DNA from: Heterobasidion occidentale
Lineage: Eukaryota; Basidiomycota; Agaricomycetes; Russulales; Bondarzewiaceae
DNA length: 64,000 nt
Assembly: GCA_039111635.1 (NCBI GenBank)
Contig: JBCAQO010000008.1
Coordinates: 248,001 to 312,000, forward strand
Direction: 5' to 3'
The translations under genes and the position numbers were made by a program. Below, piece after piece: positions 23,103 to 33,701 of this stretch; the first letter of the stretch is position 1, and each line of letters begins with the position of its first letter. The notes under the pieces were generated by a model, which saw nothing but the letters and a program-made list of their open reading frames with translations, ran no database searches and was not told where the DNA came from.

Positions 23103-25012
23103 ATGGCAGCACGGTCTGGATACCTAGCACTCGCTCCGGAGGCAATTCAGCCCTCAGCACCCGGCGGAGAGCGTCTGCTGGCGGGGCACGCGACCTTTGT
23201 CCCAGCACCCATTCCCACGGAATTCGAGTTCGAGGACTGCATGGACGACAAGGGCAGCTTCTGGTCGAGTGGGCGTGGTGCAGCGCGATGGAAGGCCGTG
23301 TCGGGGCGCTCCATTGAGCTCGTGAAGGACAACACCGGTCTCTTGCTGGTGGCGGCGTCCCAGTTTTTCTTTTCGCTCATGAATGTCGCGGTCAAGAAGC
23401 TGAATAGTCTAGATAAGCCTGTTCCTACCCTTGAGGTGAGGCATTTGCGCCTAGTGCCAGTGTAGTAGAGATCTGATGCACGTCGTCGTTGTCCAAAGCT
23501 TATAGTAGTGCGGATGGTGAGTGGAACGTCATATATTAAAGGTCACTAGAAATAATATACTATCAGGGTATCACTTATATCTGTTGCGTACTCTACATGT
23601 ACGTGCTGCCATTGCCGAACAAGAATCCTACAGTCCACTAATTGCAAAACGGTGCAGGTATTTCAAAGCGGTTCCGGACCCAATATTTGGGCCCAAAGGC
23701 GTGCGATTATTGCTTGTGTTTCGGGGATTTGTGGGGTGCATTCATCCGTTCAACATCATTGGTGACCCTTTGCTCATATACACCTTGCTTAGATTCTTTG
23801 GTCTCTTCGGCATATACTATTCTCTTCAGTACCTATCACTGTCAGACGCAACCGTCTTGACCTTCCTGGCACCGCTCTTTACGGGAATCGCAGGGTCCGT
23901 ATTCTTGAAGGAGCCCTTCTCGCTAAAAGAAGCACTAGCTGGCTGTAAGTCTATCGACCGAATTTTCCTAGAACCCATACTCATCTCGAAGTACCGTCAG
24001 TATGCAGTTTCCTCGGTGTCCTATTGATTGCCAGACCCCGATTCCTGTTCGGGTCCATGGCAGACCATATGCCCGCATACCCTTCAGAGATTCCATCAGG
24101 AAGTGCTGTCCAGCTTGCCGGTGATCCTTCAGAGAGAGGGACTCCAGAACAAAGATTGATCGCCGTCGGGTGCGTGTTTGTCAAAGTTGAATCATTGAAT
24201 GCTTAGACTCACAATCTCCTTATGAACCACTAGCGTCGCAATGATCGGAGTGTTAGGTGCCACTGGAGCTGTGTGTCTAAGTTTCACGAATTTTTGTCAT
24301 CCACTGAGCTCGCTATTTTATTTTATTTCATCTAGATACATCCCTCCGCGCTATAGGAAAACGCGCACATCCGCTGCATTCCCTGACATCTTTCTCGTTG
24401 CAATGTGTTGTCGTCTCAACAATAGCGTGAGCATTCACAGTGCTGCTAACGTGGTAGCGAATGTCACAGTCATTTATCCTGGCGTGTCAGCATGATCGCT
24501 CTGCGTACGCCCGTCGTTATCCCGACACGTATGGACTGGCTCGCAATGCTGGTCATGATAGGAATATTCGGATTTCTCGCACAAGTTCGTCATTCGTCAT
24601 ACCTCAAGATCAATCCGAGCACATGAATGCTAACGTTTGTGATATAACAGGTACTGTTAACAATGGGTCTGCAACGTGAGACAGCTGGTCGAGGTACCAT
24701 GGCTGTGTATATCCAAGTAAACTAACCCTCATACTCTGCGCCGCGCTCGACCTAACAACCTCTACCGCGCCTGAATTAGATCATCTTCGCCGTCACCCTG
24801 GAACGCATATTCTTCCACGTCACCCCGTCTCTGCTCTCCATCGCGGGCACGATCATCATACTGACTTCTGCTATATACGTTGCTGTGAGTCACTCGTCCC
24901 CAAGTGCACGATGCCACGATTGATAAACACGTCCGCTCAGCTGACGAAGGAGAAGACGCACCCTCAAAACCAACACAGATATCCGTCGAATTCGCTGGCG
25001 AATCAGCATTAG
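23103..25012 (+). CDS. EamA/DMT-superfamily transporter, SLC35G-like
   Basis: Predicted multi-pass transporter made of two EamA halves. After a soluble N-terminus, helix 1 is LLLVAASQFFFSLMNVAVKKL. A spliced block LIVVRM-GITYICCVLYMYV follows, in which LIVVRM comes from an 18-nt microexon (23499-23516). Then come GPKGVRLLLVFRGFVG, the conserved YYSLQYLSLSDATVLTFLAP and FLKEPFSLKEALAG. The second half has RMDWLAMLVMIGIFGFLAQ, LTMGLQRETAGRGTMAVYIQ and IIFAVTLERIFF. The best-spliced frame ends with IYVALTKEKTHPQNQ and stops at 25012. A different frame through the same last exon encodes an acidic tail ending at 25116, so the true C-terminus could differ if another splice site is used. Substrate unknown. 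Confidence 0.78.
23499..23516 (+). other. 18-nt microexon in the EamA transporter
   Basis: CTTATAGTAGTGCGGATG is preceded by an AAAG acceptor and followed at once by a GTGAGT donor. It supplies LIVVRM in frame between PVPTLE and GITYICC. Confidence 0.6.
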
Positions 25013-26474
25013 AGGAGGGGCTTTTAGAAAACGACCATTTGCGGTTGTTAAACGGACATCCACCCAAGGTGGCACCCGGCGATCCTGATGAAAAGGTGGA
25101 TGACGTTACTGCCTGAATATCACGATGGCAGAACACAAATTTATTTCAAGTCTCATGTGTGCTTACAACGTTGGTGTTGAAGCTACATCTCATGATAGAT
25201 ACCTTGTGTTTTTATTCCAGACCCGGCCAAGCTTTAGCATAGAAATTGGTCACGACTCTTTGATGATGCTGTTGATGACCTTCGTCCAACGGATAAAAAA
25301 GAATGATGTGGTTATTGACGTGCTTCTCTATTTGAGCAACGAGCAGCGAGCTCCTTGCTGCGTATTCATCGCAGCGAACATCATCAGGGAAGACAATGAA
25401 AATAACATTCTTTGTTTGAGCGCGAAGGCCATCACAGGACGGCCAATGGCCAAGAATTTTGAGAGATCGTTCGAATACGTCTGACACGGTGCCGAGATTG
25501 ACATATGACGAAGAAAGCGATCGAAGTATCCACATTGTACAGTCGAGGAGGCTAGTCTCAGCTAATATGGGACCTGAAGGAATGTACTTTCCCAAGCCCC
25601 GGGCCTGATCGCTAGAGTGCCTCACAGCGAGCGGGGGACGCATATAAGGACGAGAGCCAATCAAGGGCTTTCACATCCTTGTCAGATTATCTTCTGAGCG
25701 GATGGCAATTCAGGCAGAGCTTGTCTTCTGCGAACGAATATTCGAAGCAGTGGTTCATAGGAGATCGAAATGTGCTTCGAGGTCGACAAAATGTCGACGG
25801 TAGTGAGCACAAACTCGAGTCAGGTTCTCGAATGTGGGCCCGGTCTGTCACAGCGTCGAGGACACCCGAAGATCGCAAATAGAGCAACCATACGGAGCGT
25901 TCGCAGCATGTTTGAGATGAGATGCCAGTGAGCTTCGAATACGCACCCAATTTGGAACGCAGGAACGAGATCGCGATGTATACGGAGAGTTATTGAACAG
26001 CCTATGACGGAGTGTGATGGCAGAGACAGCACTAATAGGGTGAAATCGTGACATCTTGACGCATCACCAGAGGTTCAACATCTGTTCCTTCCCGGCGATA
26101 GGCACATTTTTAGGGTATGCGCTGCGTTGTGCTCCCAGAAGGAAATTCGATTTATCGATAGATGGAACGGACGGGTGTGGTGTGATTGCTTGTAGGAGTA
26201 GAGCATGATGAGGCCGGCACGAAGCTGAGACCGTTCAGGACGACGATGACCGAATTAGAAACCAAATCTTTGAGTCCGATCTGAAGAACGAGTGGATCGA
26301 CGCACCTTCCATCTGCGTCTATTAATAGAACTCCCCTCCTACAGACTGACATATATCGTTCGAAAAGACCACTTTGGGAACCGGGCGAGAGGATCTGAAA
26401 GAGAAAGGAAAGTGAGATACCCAAAGGGATGAACCCTCCAATGTGGTCCTCCCGCACGCCCGGTCCCAGCGACT
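25013..26474. other. Intergenic stretch, no gene supported
   Basis: Open frames at 25125-25484 (+) and 25212-25664 (-) overlap each other and neither shows domain signatures or splice-linked continuation. The stretch lies between the transporter and the hydrophobin. Confidence 0.4.
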
Positions 26475-26484
26475 CAATAAAAGG
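26475..26484 (+). promoter_or_regulatory. TATA-like box upstream of hydrophobin
   Basis: CAATAAAAGG lies about 105-115 nt upstream of the hydrophobin ATG at 26589, a plausible position given a leader of about 80 nt. Confidence 0.45.
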
Positions 26485-26588
26485 TGGGCTCTGCCCACCC
26501 TGTTCCACATTTACCACTTGCCAGCCCCACTTACAGTTACATATTTCTGCGTCAAGATCCCGTCGATATCCGTCTCTCATTATTCCCC

Positions 26589-27040
26589 ATGTTTCACCGT
26601 ATAACCCTTTCCATTCTTTACCTTCTCTTCATCTCGCTCTTCGCGTCTGCCACCCCTCTTGTGACTCGCTGGAAAGGCCAATGTGACGCCGGACCCGTCC
26701 AGTGCTGCAATTCAGTTCAAAAGGTTCGCTTACCTGCCGGTCTCCGCTTCGCGACTCACAATTCATGTCGATTATAGTCGAGCGATCCATCCATCGCAAA
26801 GATACTGTCAGGGATCGCAGTCCCTCTCCAAGGCCTGAGCGTGCCCATCGGTCTCACTTGTAGCCCCTTAAACGTCCTTGCCCTCGGCGGCAACAGCTGC
26901 GCTTCACAACCCGTTTGTTGGAAAATAACTTCGTAAGTGGTTTGATATCGGGCGGCACTATAGGTTATAACCACAGATCTTCATCGCAGAACGGACTGGT
27001 CGCGATCGGGTGCACACCCATCGACCTTGGGTCTCTTTGA
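26589..27040 (+). CDS. Class I hydrophobin with the seventh cysteine replaced by Trp
   Basis: Small secreted surface-active protein that coats hyphae and spores. Three exons (26589-26723, 26778-26932, 26977-27040) give 117 residues. A signal peptide (MFHRITLSILYLLFISLFASA) precedes the mature part. The class I pattern is clear: C32, the C39-C40 pair, C73, C86, C92 and C109, ending GLVAIGCTPIDLGSL. Where the family has a second adjacent Cys pair (C6-C7), this gene has Cys-Trp: codon TGT at 26916-26918 is followed by TGG at 26919-26921, giving W93. The donor after this exon is a canonical GTAAGT and I found no alternative splicing that restores a Cys. In known hydrophobins C7 bonds C8, so C109 would be left unpaired. 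Confidence 0.9.
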
Positions 27041-28177
27041 TCCAACATCGTTTGTCGAAGAGCATGGCACCGGGTGTTTTTTGGCTCATGAGGATGCTGC
27101 GTCTTTCGCGTCATCATGGCCCAAAGCCCCTGCCGTTCTTTCTGTGTGCGAGACGCTTTCCATAGTAGTTTTCAAAAACGTTAAAGGGTTACTTGTACTA
27201 CTCACACAATGTAGATCATATGAATTGGGCCTGGAAGCCGTCTTGTACAAGCTAGAGGGCAGGTAGGACGATGTCGATGAGGATTGAAGACGTGGATTTC
27301 GTACCCCAATATATCCTAGAGATCAGACTAGACAAATGTTGTGGATTGGACAACTCGTTTGTGTCGGGAGTGCCAGCAAATGATTGTCGAACATTGAACG
27401 CGGTCAGGAGCCGAGGACCCCAGAGCATGACCATCATGATGGGTGCACCGCTGTGCACCGGGGTCTCCAGGGCCTGACGCAGCACTCGTCCGCTCCTTGT
27501 CGTCGAGCCCATCTTGCAATCTTACCCTTCAAAACGTGTGATCTCATACTAGTCGGCATGCTCTGGGAAAAATACATTGATTTGACCCCCTTTCCTCCTT
27601 GACTGGCGTCATTCTGTGGGCGCACGATCAGCAAAGGCGACTATCTTGTCTGGTCGACCTAGGCCTCCGGTGGCTGATATCGCTACCAGATATCTACTGA
27701 TTATAGTTCTTTTTTCAACCTCAAAGAGAAGGAGCTTTGAAGCTTTGAAGCCTAGAGTCGTGCGAAAAACGTCGGAGGCTTACGGGACATCGTAAGGTGA
27801 GTACTCCACTTCAATAGCCGAAGGTCAAGCTCACAATATCTTTCTCAAAGCCTTCTTTCCAGCGATAGTTTAAGGAAGACCATGCCGTGCGTCCGCCCGG
27901 GCAGTTAATGGATCGTCAATGGCGAGGTCCGTCGTAGCTGTCAGCTTCGCAACAATGTTATGACCATGGTCACTTCATCTGTGGACGGTCTCAGGTGACT
28001 ACTCGACAACCACCGACACTACGGGAGGCCTTCCGGAAACAAAGGACGACGGAGGCCAGCCATTGAACCACATGTACGTAAGCCCGTATTGGCAGACATG
28101 ACGAACAAACAAAGACATTTGAGCCACCACGGTCAGTGGCAAACTGGCCACCTGTCCCTGTGGTCCACCGCTCGTGG
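27041..28177. other. Intergenic stretch
   Basis: No gene is supported. It holds the hydrophobin 3' end and the promoter of the 718-residue protein. A minus-strand frame at 27252-27512 is weakly protein-like, without recognisable motifs. Confidence 0.4.
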
Positions 28178-28185
28178 TATATAAG
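28178..28185 (+). promoter_or_regulatory. TATA box of the 718-residue protein gene
   Basis: TATATAAG lies about 150 nt upstream of the ATG at 28336 and is followed by a pyrimidine-rich stretch typical of fungal transcription start regions. Confidence 0.55.
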
Positions 28186-28335
28186 GCCTCGCTTTCTCTC
28201 TTCCTCCTCTTCACCTCCCATCACCATCTCGCACCCTGATCATTGAGCTTTCTCAGTGGCAACTCTTCTCGACTCTACCCTCCATCTCAACACACACAAC
28301 CTTTCTTCTCAAACATTCTATCCACTGCAACGACG

Positions 28336-30608
28336 ATGTCCAACCTCGCCAACACCAGCTCGAACATGTCCTCTGGCTTGCAGTTTCCCTCTTCCCCGCG
28401 CAACACCTCCCTTCGACAGGACGCGCCACGGAGTCCTGCACTGTCCAGCTTCTTGGAGGAGTCTCCCAACCCCTGGCTCGAGCGCGACGACCTCGAGGCA
28501 ATGCCACACCGCCGCCTTCGCCGATACGCGCAGGTATGCTCTCCCTCTCTGTTCGCTGTTGCCACTTGCTGACAGGAGCTGTGGCACGCCTAGGCGTTCA
28601 ACATCAACCTCTCCCTATCGCGTCACGAAATGCTCGATAGGGTTTTCGCTGGTCGTCAGCGTGTACCACCCATCTATAGGGATGGTCCATTCCGGCGACC
28701 ACTGTCTGCCCCTCGCAGCAATGAGGGGTCGGCTTCCAGGCATCTCGATGCCACTGAGCCACAACAGGGTGGCCCTTCCTCCCGTCCCGCTGTTGCACGC
28801 GCTCACGAGGGCGGGGTCTCCTCCCCTTTGTCTCCCCGTCCTCGCAGCGCGCGCCCCTTCGCGTCAGGGCCTCTTCCGCCACACTTCAACCCGGCGGACT
28901 CCTTCCCTATGTCTGACCCTACGGGGCCAGCAGCGCGAGTGGATGGCGGGGTTAGGGTTCCGCTGACCGACATCAGCACCCTGGTACCTCCAGTGCCTGC
29001 GGTCCCCGACGCCGAAGGGACCGAGGACTCGACTGAGGCGCACACCACCGTGCGCAACGAGACCCCGCCCTTCCCCGACTTTGTGTACCCGCCGCCGCCG
29101 CCATTCCGGCTGGACGACCCCGCGTGGCTGGAGAAGATGCTGGCGGAGTGCAGGCGGCAGGGGGGGCACACGCATTCGCAGGTCGACGACGCGGTGATCG
29201 ATCTTGAACCGTTGAAAAACGTGGCCTGGGTCCTCAAGGCGGAACACGCGAGGGAGAAGGAACGGATGCGCGATGTGTTGAGCGTATTCAACACGCTCTT
29301 CGCCGCTGAGGGTAGGCCTTCGTCCACCCAGCAGCCACGGTATGCATGATCTGCCACATCGTTGTTCTCTACACTGCTCATTACCTTTCCACCAGTGTGA
29401 GTCGAGGGCGACCAAAACGCTCTCGCGCCCAGGATGCAGACGACGAGGCGGACGCGGAGCCTCGCCGGTCCAAGCGACGACGATCCTCGCGCCCGCCGTT
29501 GTCCACCCGCGTCGGAAACAGGGAGAGCGACGAAGACGACCTGGAGACCTCGCCTTCGCCTAGCCAGCGCGTGCGTCACGGCGCCAGGCCATCCGCCGGG
29601 AGCGCGCGTTCTCCCCAACCAGATGACGCGACCCACCAGGCTCTAAAGGTGCCACCCCAAGCACCTCCCCACTCCGCCCCCGTCTTGCCCGCCCCCGCCC
29701 CGCCAGCACCTCTCGATTTCACATCGATGCCGCTCGAGTCGATGTTCCCGGAATACGCGATATCACAGACGCCTCCTAGCACTCCTGTGACTCCGCTTCT
29801 CGAGATGCCCCTGCAGAGGCAGTCCAACCGCTTCGGGTACCTGCGCCGCGAGGGTGCACTCTACGGCGCCGAGCAATTCCAGGCGCTGGCGGAGGCCGAG
29901 CGCGAGGCAAGGGCACGCGACCTTCGCGAGGCGCACGACGCGCGGCTGCTCGCAGAAGAGCGGCAGCTCCGGGAGCGCGAGGTGCTCGCGGATCTTGAGC
30001 GCATCCGCGAGCTCGACGCCGCGAAGGACCGCGATGACGCGAGCGCGGTGAGCGACGAGGAGATCGTGCGGTCGCCGACGGACTCGGAGGTGCGCGCGGC
30101 GGGCGGGCAGCGGGACATGCGGCGCGAGGTGGTGTTCAGCGCCGCCCGCGCGAGCAAGGCGGCGGACGTCGAGTGGGCGGTGTGGCGCATGGAGTGGGCC
30201 GAGGAGCGACACCGCGAGCGCGCGGCGGCGTGGACCGTGCGCTGGGCGGACTTCGTCGAAGCCGTTGCGCAGGACCCGAGCACGGCGGAGGCGCATGTGC
30301 CCGCGCGCGACCCCGAGTTCGACACCGCGGACTACGGCGTCGCGCCGGATCGCATCGCCAGGTTTGTCGCGCGCGTGGGGCCGGAGGAAGCGCGGCGCGT
30401 GGCGGAGCGCATGCGGGTTGCGGCGGAGGCGGGGATGGCGCGTGGCGCGATTGGGCCTGAGAGCGCGGAGGAGAGCTGGCAGACGGGAGGCGGGCCGCCG
30501 TATGGCGAGATTGCGCAGCTCGGGTGGTCTACGCGCGAGTCCGAGACGGTGCACGCGCCGGACCTGTCGTACGGCCTCAAGAGCCTGGAGATGTGGAACC
30601 CGTGGTGA
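28336..30608 (+). CDS. Uncharacterised 718-residue disordered protein with SAP-like N-terminal motif and helical charged C-terminal half
   Basis: I do not recognise this protein. Exons 28336-28533, 28594-29339 and 29396-30608 splice with consistent phase and total 719 codons with the stop. Residues about 49-80 (DDLEAMPHRRLRRYAQ then AFNINLSLSRHEMLDRVF) resemble a SAP-type helix-extended-helix, a DNA/RNA-binding fold, but the match is weak. A long Pro/Ser/Arg-rich region follows. A basic patch (RGRPKRSRAQ, RRSKRRRSSRPP) after the second intron looks like a nuclear localisation signal. The C-terminal third is very rich in Glu, Arg and Ala and probably helical (EAEREARARDLREAHDARLL; REREVLADLERIRELDAAKD), then WAVWRMEWAEERHRERAAAW. 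A chromatin or transcription role is a guess only. It is the last ordinary host-type gene before the repeat-rich half. Confidence 0.72.
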
Positions 30609-31047
30609 AGGGCGCACGGCAGGATACTGTGGCGGCATGATTCATCGGGTGGGGGGACAGGCTTGTGTTTGTTTTCTCTCCTCTCTTCTGTCATCTCTTT
30701 TCGCTCTGGTCTATTTTATTTTTCTCGGACACCGGATCTCTATCCATATCTTTATCTCGCTGCCGTGCGCTCTCGCACGCTGTATTCTATACATTGCTCA
30801 AAATCACAGCACCGCTGGCCCTGCGGCTGCATTAGCCTGCTCTTCGACACCAATGGCGGCGAGGGGCATCCGTCCATCGCACACGCGCTCGACGCCTGCG
30901 AGTGGGAAGCCGTGAAAGTAAGTAACAGCGATGCATCCGAGAGGACATGAGAACATCGTCAATGGGAGACTAATGGTAGAACCCAGAGAGAGGACTCTGT
31001 ACCGCATGAGAATGTGGGGTCACTTACGATCAACACGGGTCAGAAGT
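30609..31047. other. Intergenic stretch
   Basis: This holds the 3' end of the 718-residue protein gene. From about 30980 it resembles the 3' flank of the other WYWDM-family copies. Confidence 0.4.
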
Positions 31048-31239
31048 TCAGAACATATCATTTTCGCCCATGTCCCAGTACCACATCGGTGTACAGTCGA
31101 TCTCCAACTTCTTCTTGATGTACTCAATGACACGCTGCTCATCTTCTTCCTCATACTGAAGTCTCCCCATCGAATGGTTCGAGTACAGAGCCAGAACTCT
31201 GTCGTATTCGACAGAGGCAGGTCGGCGGTAGAACAACTA
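31048..31239 (-). pseudogene. WYWDM family copy 1, 5'-truncated relic
   Basis: Only the last 62 codons of the family remain, from FYRRPASVEYDRVLALYSN through RVIEYIKKKLEIDCTPMW to the stop. The frame is intact and nearly identical in its first 40 residues to copy 2. Homology stops abruptly upstream, where the sequence becomes unrelated and AT-rich, so the break is a deletion or rearrangement rather than decay. No start codon or promoter is seen. Confidence 0.75.
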
Positions 31240-32855
31240 CCTTTAAAAAACTGCTTAAATTCTCACACTTCACCTCTTCCTCACATCACTCCGAGCAAAG
31301 AATCCTCTCAACTGCGTTATTGATGACAGCGGTCACAGCATATTCAAGGTCCCTAGTAAGTAATGATTGTCACCAAAACCAAGGATGGAGCTAGCTGACT
31401 CTTAAGGATAGTAGAAGTTTCATCCGAGCACTGGCGAGACGCCGAGACGAAGTCGGGATAGGACAGTGTAATAGGCGTATCAACTGTCCAGGTCGATCAG
31501 CAGAATACATGGCGGGTGAGGAAAGAGAGAGTGGAAAGATAACCAGGAAAACAGTGCGTCCCCGATCCCTTCTGCAATTTCTTCCCTCGACTTCACACGC
31601 GATGCGACACTGACCTCATAAACTACTTCGGACGGAGGGGACACCATACTTGTCATGACCCGGGATCGTCATTCTCTGTCGTACGAGGTCACAATGATTG
31701 ACGAACGTCGTCCCATCCTTCTCACAGTTCCATACCCAGTCCCAGGCCGCTTCTTTTCTGCTCATCTTTCTTCGCTTCTCTCTGCCCCTTCGCCATGTTC
31801 GCGTCGACCAACTGGGACGAAGCAGTCACCCGAGTCTTACCGTTGACCTCCCTAACAGCAGCCTCCCTCTTCCCCTCTTCCCTAGTCTCGGGCACGTTGC
31901 TCGTTGATGCCTGAGCACTCAGCGTCGAAGTTGGCCTTGTCAGTGTCCGCGAAGTACTAGGTTCGACAATTGATGATCATACAACTTCAGCAGATGGCTG
32001 CGCCACGGGGAAACGATCCTCGTTGTACCCATTGCTGAATCTGCTGGCTTCCAATTGTATGATCTCAGCTTCAGCTATCTGTCGTGATGAGAGCTTTACA
32101 CCTGGCGTAGCGTTGCACCTCGGTCATACTTCCCTGACTGCACAGTATCAGGGGATTCCTCGGGGAGTTAAACAACATGTAGACAAGCCGTCGCGAGCAA
32201 TGTCTGTTGCTGTTCATCGCGTCGCGGTTTGTTGCGAAGTATCAGAACATAGCCTCGAATGAAGACAAATAACTGACCTTGGAACTCGATACAGCTCCGT
32301 CGATGAAACGCGGTGGAGTGGTGGCAAATCGTAGTATATCTACCACAGTACTCTCTTCGTTCTCTGGAAGGAACAAAGATTTGTTAGGCCATGGTTAGGG
32401 AAAGACCGGAAGTATCTCTTAGTCTGCGCAAACGGTCCTCTGCAAAATTTCATAGTCCCAGGATCGTGACAGCCTCCACACCCTAGATCCAGGTCCCTGC
32501 GACCGTGCCGTCGTGCGTGCACTTACGCTACCTCGGGAGACTCGGGACACGTGCCCAGTGTCATTCAGTCATGCATGTATTACCCAGAGCAGAGGAGAAA
32601 GGCCAGCGGTGACATTGGTACAAGCTCGAGATTGAGATGCATCATGATAGTACATATACGGATCTTAAAAGGGGTAACAGAATTGCGAGCGAAGACAACG
32701 ACAAAGCAATGTGACGATAGGTATCATGGATAGAGACAGAAGGAGAAAATGAATGAAGTATGCCACCGCACCCGATGGGCTGTGGAACTTAGAGATGACA
32801 ACTGGGTACCACGTTTACAAGATTGAAATGCGGGGCCACTTACGATGAATGTGGT
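31240..32855. other. Spacer with duplicated 3' flank of the WYWDM array
   Basis: No gene is seen. From about 32370 onward the sequence is recognisably homologous to 41850-42318 and, more weakly, to 48310-48750. This shows that the repeated unit of the array includes several hundred bases of 3' flank, not just the coding exons. Confidence 0.55.
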
Positions 32856-33433
32856 TCAGAATGTGTCCTCCTCGTCCATGTCCCAGAACCACAACGGCGG
32901 AGAGTCGATCTCCAGCTCCTTCTTGATATACTCGATGACACGCTGCTCATCTTCTTCCTCATACTGAAGTCTCCCCATCGAATGGTTCGAGTACAGAGCC
33001 AGAACTCTGTCATATTCGACAGAGGCAGGTCGGCGGTAGAACAACTGTAAGCCGGGGATCGCTGCCTTGAGCCTCTTGGAGATCTCGTTAAAAGCAACGA
33101 GAGGTTGAGTGATTCGACGGTAGGGCTTCCAAGGAGTACGGATGTTGTTCTTGTGGACATATCGCAACAGCTGATCGAAACAGATACCGAGACCGAAGGC
33201 AAGGACAGCGTCTGTATCCGGCCTGAGCTCTGCATCGTATTCAGCAGGAAGTTGTTCCATGGGGGGCGACTCTCTCAGGATTTCCAGGTATGCCTGTGAT
33301 GGTGTTCACCAAGTCAACCTGAATTTGGGGCATTGACGAGCAAGGACAAAGTACCTGTTCTCGTGCTTTTGCGCCTCGCGCAGTCATTTTCCAGCCGCAA
33401 GTGGAACTGCTGATTGGATTTCCTTCATCATCG

Positions 33434-33550
33434 CACCGGACATTGCCCCCAAATATCCCCAGGGGATATCTGTGGTATATTAGCAATATACCACGAATTT
33501 ACCGCGACTATCCCTGGCAGGGAATATCCCCCTGATATCCCCCAGTCGCA
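33434..33550 (+). repeat. Left terminal inverted repeat and subterminal motifs of the CACTA element
   Basis: It starts CACCGGACATTGCC and contains the palindrome ATATCCCCAGGGGATAT followed by TATATTAGCAATATACCACG. The same order appears inverted at the right end and in the relative at 43089-45035. Confidence 0.85.
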
Positions 33551-33701
33551 ACACGTTGGGGGATGACTCATTCACTTGAATTCTACGGCCGCGTGATGCG
33601 TGCGCGTCGTCGCGTCGAAATTTCTTCTAAGTCGTTCTCCTTCTGTCGACTCCCTATTGCATGTACCCTCATAATCCGCAATAAACACCGATTTTTCGCA
33701 T

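Noticed and set aside
22651..23208. Minus-strand frame of 185 codons with partly natural-looking protein
   Set aside because: It overlaps the first exon of the transporter, has no recognisable motif, and its N-terminal third is a shadow of that exon.
25125..25664. Overlapping frames on both strands between the transporter and hydrophobin
   Set aside because: Mutually exclusive, no motifs, no splice continuation.
27252..27512. Minus-strand frame of 86 codons
   Set aside because: Only weakly protein-like; no domain, start context or neighbouring exon.
28803..30638. Long antisense frames (277 and 291 codons) opposite the 718-residue protein
   Set aside because: The plus strand has a TATA box, three phase-consistent exons and natural composition; the antisense frames are GC shadows without splice-linked partners.
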